A stretch of DNA of 64,000 bases from Methylobacterium oryzae (GTDB lineage: Bacteria; Pseudomonadota; Alphaproteobacteria; Rhizobiales; Beijerinckiaceae), in the NCBI RefSeq assembly GCF_021398735.1, contig NZ_CP090349.1, positions 1,680,501 through 1,744,500 on the forward strand, in the 5' to 3' direction. The notes below the pieces were generated by a model. That model worked only from the letters and a program-made list of their open reading frames with translations. It did not search any database and was not told the DNA's origin. Position numbers and translations under genes: made by a program. Below, piece by piece: positions 35,805-43,235 of the stretch (within the stretch, counting starts at the first letter, position 1; each line of letters opens with the position of its first letter).

Positions 35805-37397
35805 TCAGGCCGACCGGCGCAGGTTCCAGAACAGCGGCAGCCCGGTCAGCATGCCTTCGAGGTCGCGCCGGTAGGCGGTCGGCTGGAAATACTGGCCGCA
35901 GGGCAGGTAGGCGCCGACCTCCAGGGCCCGCGCCTGGATCCGCGCCGCCAGGGCCTTCTGGGCGTCGAGGTCCGGCGCGTCGAACCACGCGCCGCGCAGC
36001 TCCTCCAGGCGCGCGTCGGTCAGCCAGCTCGGCACGCCGGCCCGGCCGTTCCCGCGGGCGGCCAGATGGTAGGCCGGCGAGAGGTGGTCGAGCCCGCCGG
36101 AGAAGATGCCGAACATCGACCAGCCACCCTGGTCCAGGGGCTTGGCGTTCAGGATCCGCTGGTTGACCGTCCCCCAGTCGGTGGCGACGACGTCGAGGTT
36201 CATCCCGATCTTGCGGCAGGCATCGGCCATCACCTCGCAGATCGCGTTGATCCGCGGCACGTCGGTCCCGGAGAGCAGCACGACGCGCTCGCCCTTGTAG
36301 CCCGCCGCCGCCAGCGCCCGCTTCGCGGCGGCGAGGTCGCGGGGGGCGGTCAGCGCCTCCATGCCGGCCGAGGACGCCATCGGCCCGCCGGCCGTGAAGA
36401 TGCCGACGGGCCCGCGCCGGATCGCCGGGTCGCTGCCGGCGACGGCGTCCATCATCTCGGTCTGGTCGACGGCCGCGAGCAGCGCATGGCTGATCGCGGG
36501 ATTGTCGAAGGGCGGCAGGGTGTGGTTGAGGCGGATCTGGCCGATCAGCCCGGCGGTTTCCACCAGATCCACCCGCACGGCGGGCTGGCGGTTCAGGTCC
36601 GGCACGAGATCGACGAGGGGCTGCTCCCACCAGTCGATCTCGCCCGAGCGCAGGGCGCCGGCCGCGGTCGCGCCGTCGGGGATCGTGCGCCACTCGACGC
36701 GGTCGAAATGCGCGATCCGCGGTCCCGCCGTGAAGCTCGGCGTGCCGTCGGGGCGCGGTCGATAGGCCTCGAACCGGCGGTAGACGTTGAGTGAGCCCGG
36801 GACCCGCTCCTCGGGGACGAAGCGGAACGGGCCGCTGCCGACGATCTCCGGCACCGGCTGCGTCGCGGGCGTCGCGCTCAGGCGCTCCGGCATGATCACC
36901 GGGACGTAGGAGGTCGGCTTGGCCAGGGCGTCCGGCAGGAGCGGGAAGGGCCGCTTCAGGCGGAACTGCACCACCGTGTCGGAGGGGGCCGAGAGTTCGT
37001 CCACCGTCGCGAACAGGGCCCCGCCATAGGCATCGCGCTGCGCCCAGCGCTTCAGGCTCGCCACCACGTCGCGGCCGAGGACGGGCGTCCCGTCGTGGAA
37101 GCGCAGGCCGTCCCGCAGGGTCAGGCGCCACGTGAGGCCGTCGGACGCGACCTCGTGGCCCGCCACCATCTGCGGCTGAGCGCGGTAGGCGGTGTCGAGG
37201 CTGTAGAGCGTGTCGAACACCATCAGCGCGTGGGTGCGCGTGACGTAATTGGTGGTGATGATCGGGTCGAGGAGCGCGAGGTCCGCGTAGGGGACGAACC
37301 GCAGGGTCGTCGCGGAGGCCGCTCGGACCAGGGCCGGCCGGGCGAGAGCCCCGGCCATCAGGGCTCCGGCGCCGGTCAGCAGGGTACGTCGCTTCAT
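35805..37397 (-). CDS. ABC transporter substrate-binding protein, family 5 (peptide/nickel type)
   Basis: Periplasmic binding protein of 530 residues. The N-terminus MKRRTLLTGAGALMAGALARP has a twin-arginine-like signal. SBP_bac_5 features include LDPIITTNYVTRTHALMVFDTLY, LTWRLTLRDGLRFHDGTPV and EIVGSGPFRF. Such proteins deliver oligopeptides, dipeptides, nickel chelates or opines to an ABC permease. No permease or ATPase gene is adjacent, so it is an orphan receptor. It converges with putA, their stops being 16 bases apart. The upstream extension to 37466 was rejected because the Tat-type signal starts here. Confidence 0.9.
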   Translation of the reverse strand: MKRRTLLTGAGALMAGALARPALVRAASATTLRFVPYADLALLDPIITTNYVTRTHALMVFDTLYSLDTAYRAQPQMVAGHEVASDGLTWRLTLRDGLRFHDGTPVLGRDVVASLKRWAQRDAYGGALFATVDELSAPSDTVVQFRLKRPFPLLPDALAKPTSYVPVIMPERLSATPATQPVPEIVGSGPFRFVPEERVPGSLNVYRRFEAYRPRPDGTPSFTAGPRIAHFDRVEWRTIPDGATAAGALRSGEIDWWEQPLVDLVPDLNRQPAVRVDLVETAGLIGQIRLNHTLPPFDNPAISHALLAAVDQTEMMDAVAGSDPAIRRGPVGIFTAGGPMASSAGMEALTAPRDLAAAKRALAAAGYKGERVVLLSGTDVPRINAICEVMADACRKIGMNLDVVATDWGTVNQRILNAKPLDQGGWSMFGIFSGGLDHLSPAYHLAARGNGRAGVPSWLTDARLEELRGAWFDAPDLDAQKALAARIQARALEVGAYLPCGQYFQPTAYRRDLEGMLTGLPLFWNLRRSA

Positions 37398-37546
37398 GAA
37401 TCGATCCCGGTCACGGCGGCGTCCGATCTGGCCGCAAGCCGGGTTCGCGTGCAAGTGGTGCGCCACTGCCGCGCTTCGATCAGGATCTCAGAACCCGCCC
37501 GGGCCGGTAGCCGGACGGGTCGCCCGTGATCGCGCTGCGCGGGCCC

Positions 37547-37840
37547 TCAGGCGGCGCGCGACCAGCGGATGTCGCCGAGGCTCTCGCGGAAGGCGAAGCG
37601 GGCGAGATGGTCGGCCACGACGTTCTCCAGCCGGGTCAGGTTGACCGGGTCGGAGCTGTCGATGCGCATCACCAGCGCGTCGGGCTCGGCATCGAAGGTG
37701 CAGACGCGGTCCTCGCCGAAGGGCACGGTGCCGTGAACGGGGGTCGCCTCGACCTTGAACTTGTGGCTCCAGTGCCGGCAGAGCTGCTGCAGGTAGCGGC
37801 TCGCCTCGGTGGTCTGCACGCGGGCCTGGGAGGTGGGCAT
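37547..37840 (-). CDS. DUF2218 domain-containing protein
   Basis: Small soluble protein of 97 residues that covers the whole DUF2218 family: TSQARVQTTEASRYLQQLCRHWSHKFKVE, then a short beta-rich middle, and IRWSRAA at the end. In siderophore contexts related domains are called SIP-like accessory proteins, but the biochemical role is unknown. Start ATG has GGAG about 10 bases upstream. The 33 codons further upstream in the same frame do not belong to the family and were left out. Confidence 0.85.
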   Translation of the reverse strand: MPTSQARVQTTEASRYLQQLCRHWSHKFKVEATPVHGTVPFGEDRVCTFDAEPDALVMRIDSSDPVNLTRLENVVADHLARFAFRESLGDIRWSRAA

Positions 37841-38098
37841 TCCGTCGGTCTCCAGATGGATGTGAAAACAGCCTGTCGGTGACGGTTCGTCGTTCGATCT
37901 CGCACGTGCGAGATAGGGAGGCCTCAGAGCAATTGCCATGCCTGGCGCCGACGGATCCGTCTCCGCCGTCTGTGTTGAGCGTGTGTCCGAAGCGTTAGCA
38001 GCACCTTAACGCGACGGGCCGCCCCGGCGGTTCGCGGCGCGGCGTGGCTGTCCTGCACGCGTCTCCGCGCCGAATTATGGCGCGATGCACAAATTCGC

Positions 38099-39544
38099 TC
38101 AGGCCGGCGGCGGGCCGCGATCGGTCGGGACGAGCACCTTGCCGGGGTTGAGCAGGTCGTCCGGATCGAGCGCGGCCTTCAGGCGCCGCATGAGGTCGAG
38201 TCCGACCGGGTCGCCGTAGCGCGCGAGTTCCTCGCGCTTGATGAGGCCGACGCCGTGCTCGGCCGCGATGGAGCCGCCCAGGGCGTGCACGAGGTCGTGA
38301 ACGATCCGGTTGAACCGGCCCCAGGCGGACAGGAACGCCGCGGGCTCCATGCCGGGCGGCTGTGACAGGTTGAAATGGATGTTGCCGTCGCCGAAATGGC
38401 CGAAGCCGCAGGGCCTCAGGCCCGGCATCTCGGCGAGGCAGGCCGCCCCCGCCCGCTCCAGGAACTCGGGCAGGCGGGAGAGCGGCACCGACACGTCGTG
38501 CTTGATCGAGGCGCCCTCGCGGGTCTGCGCTTCGGGAACGCCCTCGCGCAGGCGCCAGAGCGCGGCGTTCTGGGCCCCGCTGGTCGCGATGGTGGCGTCG
38601 GCGATCAGCTCGTCCTCCAGGGCCTGCCCGAGGGCCGATTCCAGTTCGGCCCCCGTGTCGGCGTCCGGTCGCGCGGACGCGACCTCGATCAGCGCGTAGG
38701 CGCCGTGCGCGCCGTCCAGCGGCCGCACCGTCCCCGGGACGTGGCGCAGCACGATCTCCAGGGCGAAGGGCGGCAGGTACTCGAACGCCGTGAGGTCGCG
38801 GTCCATCCGCGTCCGCAGGAAGACGAACAGGTCCAGAGCCGCCTTCGCCGAGTCGAGGCCGACGAAGGCGACGCTCGTCGAGCGCGGCCGCGGGAACAGC
38901 TTCAGCACCGCCGCCGTGACGATGCCCAGCGTGCCCTCCGAGCCGATGAAGAGCTGCTTCAGGTCGTAGCCGGCATTGTCCTTGCGCAGGGCCCTCAGCC
39001 CGTTCCAGACGCGCCCGTCGGCGAGCACGACCTCGAGCCCGAGGACGAGGTCGCGGGCGTTGCCGTAGGCGAGGACCGCGATCCCGCCGGCATTGGTGCT
39101 CACGCCGCCGCCGATCCGGGCGGAGCCGCGCGACGCGTAGGAGAGCGGGAACAGCATGCCGGCGGCCTCGGCCGCCTCCTGCACCTCCTCCAGGATCATC
39201 CCGGCCTCGACCGTGATGGTGGCGTCCACCGGGTCGACCGCGCGCAGGCGGTTCATGCGTTCCAGGGACAGGACGACGCCGCCTTGCGGCACGCCGGCGC
39301 CGGTGAGGCCGGTATTGCCGCCGAGCGGCACGACGGCGATCCCGGCCTGCGTGCAGGCGCGGACCGCGAAGGCGACCTCCTCGGTGCTCCCCGGCCGAAG
39401 TACGGCCAGGGCCGACCCGGTGAACAGGCGGCGGCTCTCCGTCAGGTAGGGCGCGAGGGCGTCGGGATCCATCAGCACGTGCCGCGCGCCGAGCCCGTCC
39501 CGGAGCGCGGTCAGCAGGGTGTCGAGGGCGGCTGTCGGCGTCAT
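38099..39544 (-). CDS. FAD-linked 2-hydroxyacid dehydrogenase (GlcD/D-2-hydroxyglutarate dehydrogenase-like)
   Basis: Flavoenzyme of 481 residues. The FAD-binding half has PLGGNTGLTGAGVP, GGGVSTNAGGIAVLAYGN and GSEGTLGIVT. The C-terminal cap contains CGFGHFGDGNIHFN with the metal-binding His residues and AEHGVGLIKREEL. Family members oxidise D-lactate, glycolate or D-2-hydroxyglutarate. A standalone gene without glcE/glcF favours a D-lactate or D-2-hydroxyglutarate dehydrogenase. The ATG at 39544 matches the usual N-terminus; it is divergent from the FAH-family gene. Confidence 0.92.
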   Translation of the reverse strand: MTPTAALDTLLTALRDGLGARHVLMDPDALAPYLTESRRLFTGSALAVLRPGSTEEVAFAVRACTQAGIAVVPLGGNTGLTGAGVPQGGVVLSLERMNRLRAVDPVDATITVEAGMILEEVQEAAEAAGMLFPLSYASRGSARIGGGVSTNAGGIAVLAYGNARDLVLGLEVVLADGRVWNGLRALRKDNAGYDLKQLFIGSEGTLGIVTAAVLKLFPRPRSTSVAFVGLDSAKAALDLFVFLRTRMDRDLTAFEYLPPFALEIVLRHVPGTVRPLDGAHGAYALIEVASARPDADTGAELESALGQALEDELIADATIATSGAQNAALWRLREGVPEAQTREGASIKHDVSVPLSRLPEFLERAGAACLAEMPGLRPCGFGHFGDGNIHFNLSQPPGMEPAAFLSAWGRFNRIVHDLVHALGGSIAAEHGVGLIKREELARYGDPVGLDLMRRLKAALDPDDLLNPGKVLVPTDRGPPPA

Positions 39545-39681
39545 CGCGCGGATTCTGTAGGCCGGAGCAGGCCGGACGCAAGCGCCGGTATGGCGCGCGC
39601 CGATGCGGACCTTACAACGATGATGTAGGGCCCGGGCGTCGTCGCGCCGGTCCACCCGGACGATCCACCGCAGAGGCAGAG

Positions 39682-40377
39682 ATGCTCTCCGTCATCCAGA
39701 ACCCGCCCCGCATCGCGCTCCCCATCGTCGGTAGCAGCGACTTCTATCCCGTCCGCCGCGTCTACTGCGTCGGGCGCAACTACGCCGCCCACGCCCGCGA
39801 GATGGGCGCGGACCCGGACCGCGAGCCGCCGTTCTTCTTCATGAAGCCCGCCGACGCCCTGCAGATCGTCGGGCCGGAGCCGACGGCCCACGCCTACCCG
39901 CCGAAGACCGCCAACTACCATTTCGAGGTGGAGATGGTCGCGGCCCTCGCGAGCGGCGGCAGCGACATCCCGGCCGAGACCGCCCTGGAGCACGTCTACG
40001 GCTACGCCATCGGCCTCGACATGACCCGGCGCGACGTCCAGGACGAGGCCAAGAAGATGTCGCGGCCCTGGGACACCGCCAAGGCGGCCGACGGGTCGGG
40101 GCCGATCGGCGCGCTCCACCCGGTCTCCGCCATCGGCCACCCGGCCAAGGGCGCCATCACCCTGTCGGTCGACGGCGAGGTCCGCCAGAAGGGCGACCTC
40201 GGCGACATGATCTGGTCCGTCGCCGAGCAGATCGCCTACCTGTCGGGCTACTTCGCCCTGCAGCCCGGCGACCTGATCTTCACCGGCACGCCCTCTGGCG
40301 TCGGCCCGGTCCAGCGCGGCCAGCGCATGGTCGCGGCGATCGACGGTCTCGGCGCCATCACCCTCGACGTCGTCTGA
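39682..40377 (+). CDS. Fumarylacetoacetate hydrolase family protein
   Basis: Metal-dependent C-C hydrolase of 231 residues. RVYCVGRNYAAHAREMG, PFFFMKPADAL, HFEVEMVAAL with metal-binding Glu residues, YGYAIGLDMTRRDVQ and LIFTGTPSGVGPV are family signatures. This short form matches fumarylpyruvate or acylpyruvate hydrolases rather than tyrosine-pathway FAH. It is followed after 13 bases by a Nudix gene, so the two are probably co-transcribed. No gentisate-pathway genes are in the window. Confidence 0.92.
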   Translation: MLSVIQNPPRIALPIVGSSDFYPVRRVYCVGRNYAAHAREMGADPDREPPFFFMKPADALQIVGPEPTAHAYPPKTANYHFEVEMVAALASGGSDIPAETALEHVYGYAIGLDMTRRDVQDEAKKMSRPWDTAKAADGSGPIGALHPVSAIGHPAKGAITLSVDGEVRQKGDLGDMIWSVAEQIAYLSGYFALQPGDLIFTGTPSGVGPVQRGQRMVAAIDGLGAITLDVV

Positions 40378-40390
40378 GCCGCGCGGCCGC

Positions 40391-40855
40391 ATGCTCCTCG
40401 ATCGGCCGCTGCTGCGGCGCCTGTTCCACCTCGGGGCGCTCGCGTCCCGGGGCATGACCCTCGGCGTGCGCGGCGTCGCCCTCGACGGGGCCGGGCGCGT
40501 CGCCCTGGTGCGCCACACCTACGTGAGTGGCTGGCACCTCCCCGGCGGCGGCGTCGAGCGCGGCGAGACCGCGCGCGACGCGATCGTGCGGGAGTTCCGC
40601 GAGGAGGCGGAGATCGTCGCCGAGGGAGAGCCGCGCCTGCACGGCCTCTATCGGAACGTGGTCGCCGCGCCCCGCGACCACGTGGCCCTGTTCGTCCTGC
40701 CGGCCTTCACGGTCCTGCGCCCGAAGGCGCCGGACCGGGAGGTCGCCGAGTGCGCCTTTTTCCCGATGGACGCGCTCCCCGAGGGGACCACGCGCGGGAC
40801 CCGCGCCCGGCTCCGGGAGATCCGCGACGGCCTCCCGCCGGAGCCGAACTGGTAA
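40391..40855 (+). CDS. Nudix hydrolase
   Basis: Protein of 154 residues. The Nudix box is GGVERGETARDAIVREFREE followed by AEI: GX5E, the seven-residue spacer and REXXEE are present, but the usual Gly before the last hydrophobic residue is replaced by Glu. The catalytic Glu residues are intact, so activity on a nucleoside diphosphate-linked substrate is still expected. It directly follows the FAH-family gene. ATG start lacks a strong ribosome-binding site, consistent with coupling to the gene before it. Confidence 0.88.
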   Translation: MLLDRPLLRRLFHLGALASRGMTLGVRGVALDGAGRVALVRHTYVSGWHLPGGGVERGETARDAIVREFREEAEIVAEGEPRLHGLYRNVVAAPRDHVALFVLPAFTVLRPKAPDREVAECAFFPMDALPEGTTRGTRARLREIRDGLPPEPNW

Positions 40856-40962
40856 ATCGTGACGGTTCGCGAAAAGGGCGCTTGCGTCGCCCGGCGGAAT
40901 GGTGTTTAGAGAGCCGCGCCGGGGGCCGCCGGCACGAAAGTCCGGGCGGCGCGGCACAGTGA

Positions 40963-41037
40963 GCGGGTGTAGCTCAGGGGTAGAGCACAACCTTGCCAAG
41001 GTTGGGGTCGAGGGTTCGAATCCCTTCGCCCGCTCCA
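40963..41037 (+). tRNA. tRNA-Gly (anticodon GCC)
   Basis: A 75-base cloverleaf. The acceptor stem GCGGGTG pairs with CGCCCGC, the D arm includes AGCTCAGGGGTAGAGC, the anticodon arm is CAACCTTGCCAAGGTTG with GCC, and the T arm GGTTCGAATCC. CCA is encoded at the 3' end. Confidence 0.97.
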
Positions 41038-41064
41038 GTTTTCCCAACCATACGATCGACCTAC

Positions 41065-41095
41065 AAGGCCGCAGCTCTGCGGCCTTTGTCGTTTC
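41065..41095 (+). terminator. Rho-independent terminator of tRNA-Gly
   Basis: AAGGCCGC pairs with GCGGCCTT around a 6-base loop, then TTTGTCGTTT. It lies 28 bases after the tRNA 3' end. The T-rich tail is interrupted but this is the clearest intrinsic terminator in the window. Confidence 0.7.
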
Positions 41096-41179
41096 TGGAC
41101 CTCGGCGAACTGCCGGTCGCGGAAAGGCGAACGGCGTCCGGGTGGACCGAGGCGCGGGATCGCGCCCGGTCAGCCCGGC

Positions 41180-41779
41180 TCAGGCGTCCTGTTCCTTCGC
41201 GAAGGCCCGCAGTGAGACCCGGGCGACCTCCCGCAGCGCCTCCCGGTCGGCGCCCGAGGAGGCCAGCACGCCCATGCCGGAGGCGACGGTGGACAGGAAT
41301 CGCGCCAGCGCGACCGGGTCGGAATCCGCCGGCAGGTCACCGTCCTGTTGGGCCTGAATGAAGCGCTCGCGGAGTTCCATCTCGCCCTGCGCCCGCCGGG
41401 ACGCCAGCTCGAACGGGATGTTCTCCGAGCCCGCGCCGCAGGCGAGACCGCCCTGAACGAGGAGGCAGCCGGGCGGGTTCGCCGGATCCGTGTGGCTCTC
41501 GGCGATGCTGCTCAGGAAGCGCTCGGCCACGTCGCGCGCGGTCTCGCCCGCCAGGACGAAGCGCATGTGCTCGGAGCGCCGCTGCGCGTACCGGTCGAGG
41601 GCGGCCTTGAGCAGCCCCTCCTTGCTGCCGAAGGCCGCGTAGAGACTCGGCGGCTTGATGCCCATCGCCTTCGTGAGCATCGCGAGGCTCGCGCCGTCGT
41701 AGCCGTGGCGCCAGAACACCTCCATCGCCTCGTCGAGGGCCTTGTCCGTGTCGAAGGACCGGGGGCGCCCCATCACCAT
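41180..41779 (-). CDS. TetR/AcrR family transcriptional regulator
   Basis: Repressor-type protein of 199 residues. The N-terminal helix-turn-helix is GRPRSFDTDKALDEAMEVFW, then HGYDGASLAMLTKAMGIKPPSLYAAFGSKEGLL, a strong TetR signature. The C-terminal ligand domain has the form seen in regulators of efflux pumps. It is divergent from the RND pump genes, with 88 bases between, so it very probably controls them and itself through a shared operator. Two possible starts (41779 and 41773) differ by two codons. Confidence 0.92.
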   Translation of the reverse strand: MVMGRPRSFDTDKALDEAMEVFWRHGYDGASLAMLTKAMGIKPPSLYAAFGSKEGLLKAALDRYAQRRSEHMRFVLAGETARDVAERFLSSIAESHTDPANPPGCLLVQGGLACGAGSENIPFELASRRAQGEMELRERFIQAQQDGDLPADSDPVALARFLSTVASGMGVLASSGADREALREVARVSLRAFAKEQDA

Positions 41780-41793
41780 TGCCTGCGGACTCC

Positions 41794-41820
41794 AACTTTT
41801 ATATCGAGTGGTAGATAAGT
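41794..41820. promoter_or_regulatory. Candidate TetR operator in the divergent efflux promoter
   Basis: An AT-rich, imperfect inverted repeat (AACTTTTATATC facing GATAAGT, centre GAGTGGTA) stands out against the GC-rich surroundings, between the regulator and pump genes. Its position would allow control in both directions. The match is by eye and imperfect. Confidence 0.4.
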
Positions 41821-41867
41821 CACTTGACGCCCCGCGTCCATGCCGACATGTGTAGCGACCTATACAG

Positions 41868-43127
41868 ATGTTGGAGTCGCTCGTGGAACCTCAGCGTCAT
41901 CCCTCGCGCAATCCTCTCCGTGCCCGGCGCCTCGCGGCCGGAAGCCTCGCGGTCGCCCTTCTCGCAGGCGTCTCCTACACCTTCATACCCGGCGCCCTGG
42001 TCCGGGGAACCGTGGCCGTCGCCGCGACGCCGCCGACCGAGGTGGCGATGCCGGCCTCAGTCGCGACCGTCGAGCCGCGCGACGTCATCCTCTGGGACGA
42101 GTTCTCGGGTCGTCTGGAGGCCGTCGAGCGCATAGACGTCCGTGCCCGGGTGGGCGGCGCGATCCTGGCCACGCATTTCGCGGAAGGTGAGGTGGTCAAG
42201 GCCGGCGACCTGCTGGTGACCATCGATCCCGCGCCCTACGCGGCCGAGGTCCAGCGGCTGGAAGCCCAGGTCGCGGGCGCCGAGGCGCGGGTCGGCATGA
42301 CGGCGAGCGACCTCGAGCGCGGGCAGAAGCTGTCGGACCAGCACATCGTCACGGCGCGCGACCTCGACGTCCGCGCCAACGCGTTCAAGGAGGCCAAGGC
42401 GAGCCTCGACGCGGCGAAGGCGGCCCTGGAGGCGGCGCGCCTGAACCTCGGCTACACGCAGGTCCGGGCGGCCGTCGGCGGCCGCGTCGGCCGCCGCGAG
42501 ATCACGCCGGGCAACCTCGTGGCCACGGGCGCCGGGGCCGCCGTGCTGACCACGCTCGTCTCGGTCGATCCGGTCTACGCCAGCTTCGATGCCGACGAGG
42601 GCGTGGTCCTGAAGGCGCTGGCCTCGGTCGCCGAGTCGGGCGGCCGGCGCGGCAAGCTCGACCGCATCCCCGTGGAGATGGCGACCGCCGACGGCGCCCG
42701 CGCGGCCGGGCATCTCCAGTTCATCGACAACAAGGTCGACGCGCGCAGCGGCACGGTCCGGGTGCGCGCGACCGTCTCCAACGGCGACGGCCGCCTGATC
42801 CCGGGCCAGTTCGCCCGGATGCGCCTCGGTCAGGCCGCGCCGGAACGCCTCGTCCTCGTCGACGAGCGGGCCGTCGGCACCGATCAGGACAAGAAGTTCG
42901 TGCTCCTCGTGGGGTCGGACAACCGGGCCGAGTTCCGCGCCGTCACCCTCGGCCGGGCGGTCGACGGTCTGCGCGTCGTGACTTCCGGCCTGTCGGGCGG
43001 CGAGCGCATCGTGGTCAACGGCCTGCAGCGCGTCCGTCCCGGGACCCTCCTGCGCCCCGAACCGGTCGCGATGGGCGCGCGCCCGCAGGACGCCGCCTCC
43101 GGGCCGCGCAAGCTGGCGCAGCGCTGA
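41868..43127 (+). CDS. RND efflux pump periplasmic adaptor (MFP) subunit
   Basis: Membrane-fusion protein of 419 residues linking the inner-membrane pump to an outer-membrane channel. After an N-terminal hydrophobic anchor (LAVALLAGVSYTFIPG), it has EFSGRLEAVERIDVRARVGGAI (lipoyl half), a helical hairpin (about 120-180), LGYTQVRAAVGGRVGRREITPGNLV (second lipoyl half) and the beta-barrel and membrane-proximal parts ending GERIVVNGLQRVRPG. It is MexE/AcrA-like. The start is uncertain: ATG at 41868 has no ribosome-binding site, whereas GTG at 41883 has GGAG 7 bases upstream. It is followed by the pump gene after 108 bases. Confidence 0.92.
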   Translation: MLESLVEPQRHPSRNPLRARRLAAGSLAVALLAGVSYTFIPGALVRGTVAVAATPPTEVAMPASVATVEPRDVILWDEFSGRLEAVERIDVRARVGGAILATHFAEGEVVKAGDLLVTIDPAPYAAEVQRLEAQVAGAEARVGMTASDLERGQKLSDQHIVTARDLDVRANAFKEAKASLDAAKAALEAARLNLGYTQVRAAVGGRVGRREITPGNLVATGAGAAVLTTLVSVDPVYASFDADEGVVLKALASVAESGGRRGKLDRIPVEMATADGARAAGHLQFIDNKVDARSGTVRVRATVSNGDGRLIPGQFARMRLGQAAPERLVLVDERAVGTDQDKKFVLLVGSDNRAEFRAVTLGRAVDGLRVVTSGLSGGERIVVNGLQRVRPGTLLRPEPVAMGARPQDAASGPRKLAQR

Positions 43128-43235
43128 CGGCCGGCGCGCCGCGCCCGTCCGCCCGATCCAGATCCCCGACGCCTTCGAGACGGCGGCCGCACGCGGCCGC
43201 CCGGACGCCCCTGCCTCACGCCCTCGGAGGGCGGC

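Noticed and set aside
32071..35874. A 1267-codon plus-strand frame overlapping putA in another frame
   Set aside because: It is a shifted shadow of putA with Arg/Gly/Pro-rich translation and no domain.
40963..41180. tRNA-Gly as an attachment site of an integrated element
   Set aside because: No integrase, no repeat of the tRNA 3' end and no foreign-looking genes are nearby; the downstream genes are ordinary regulator and efflux genes.
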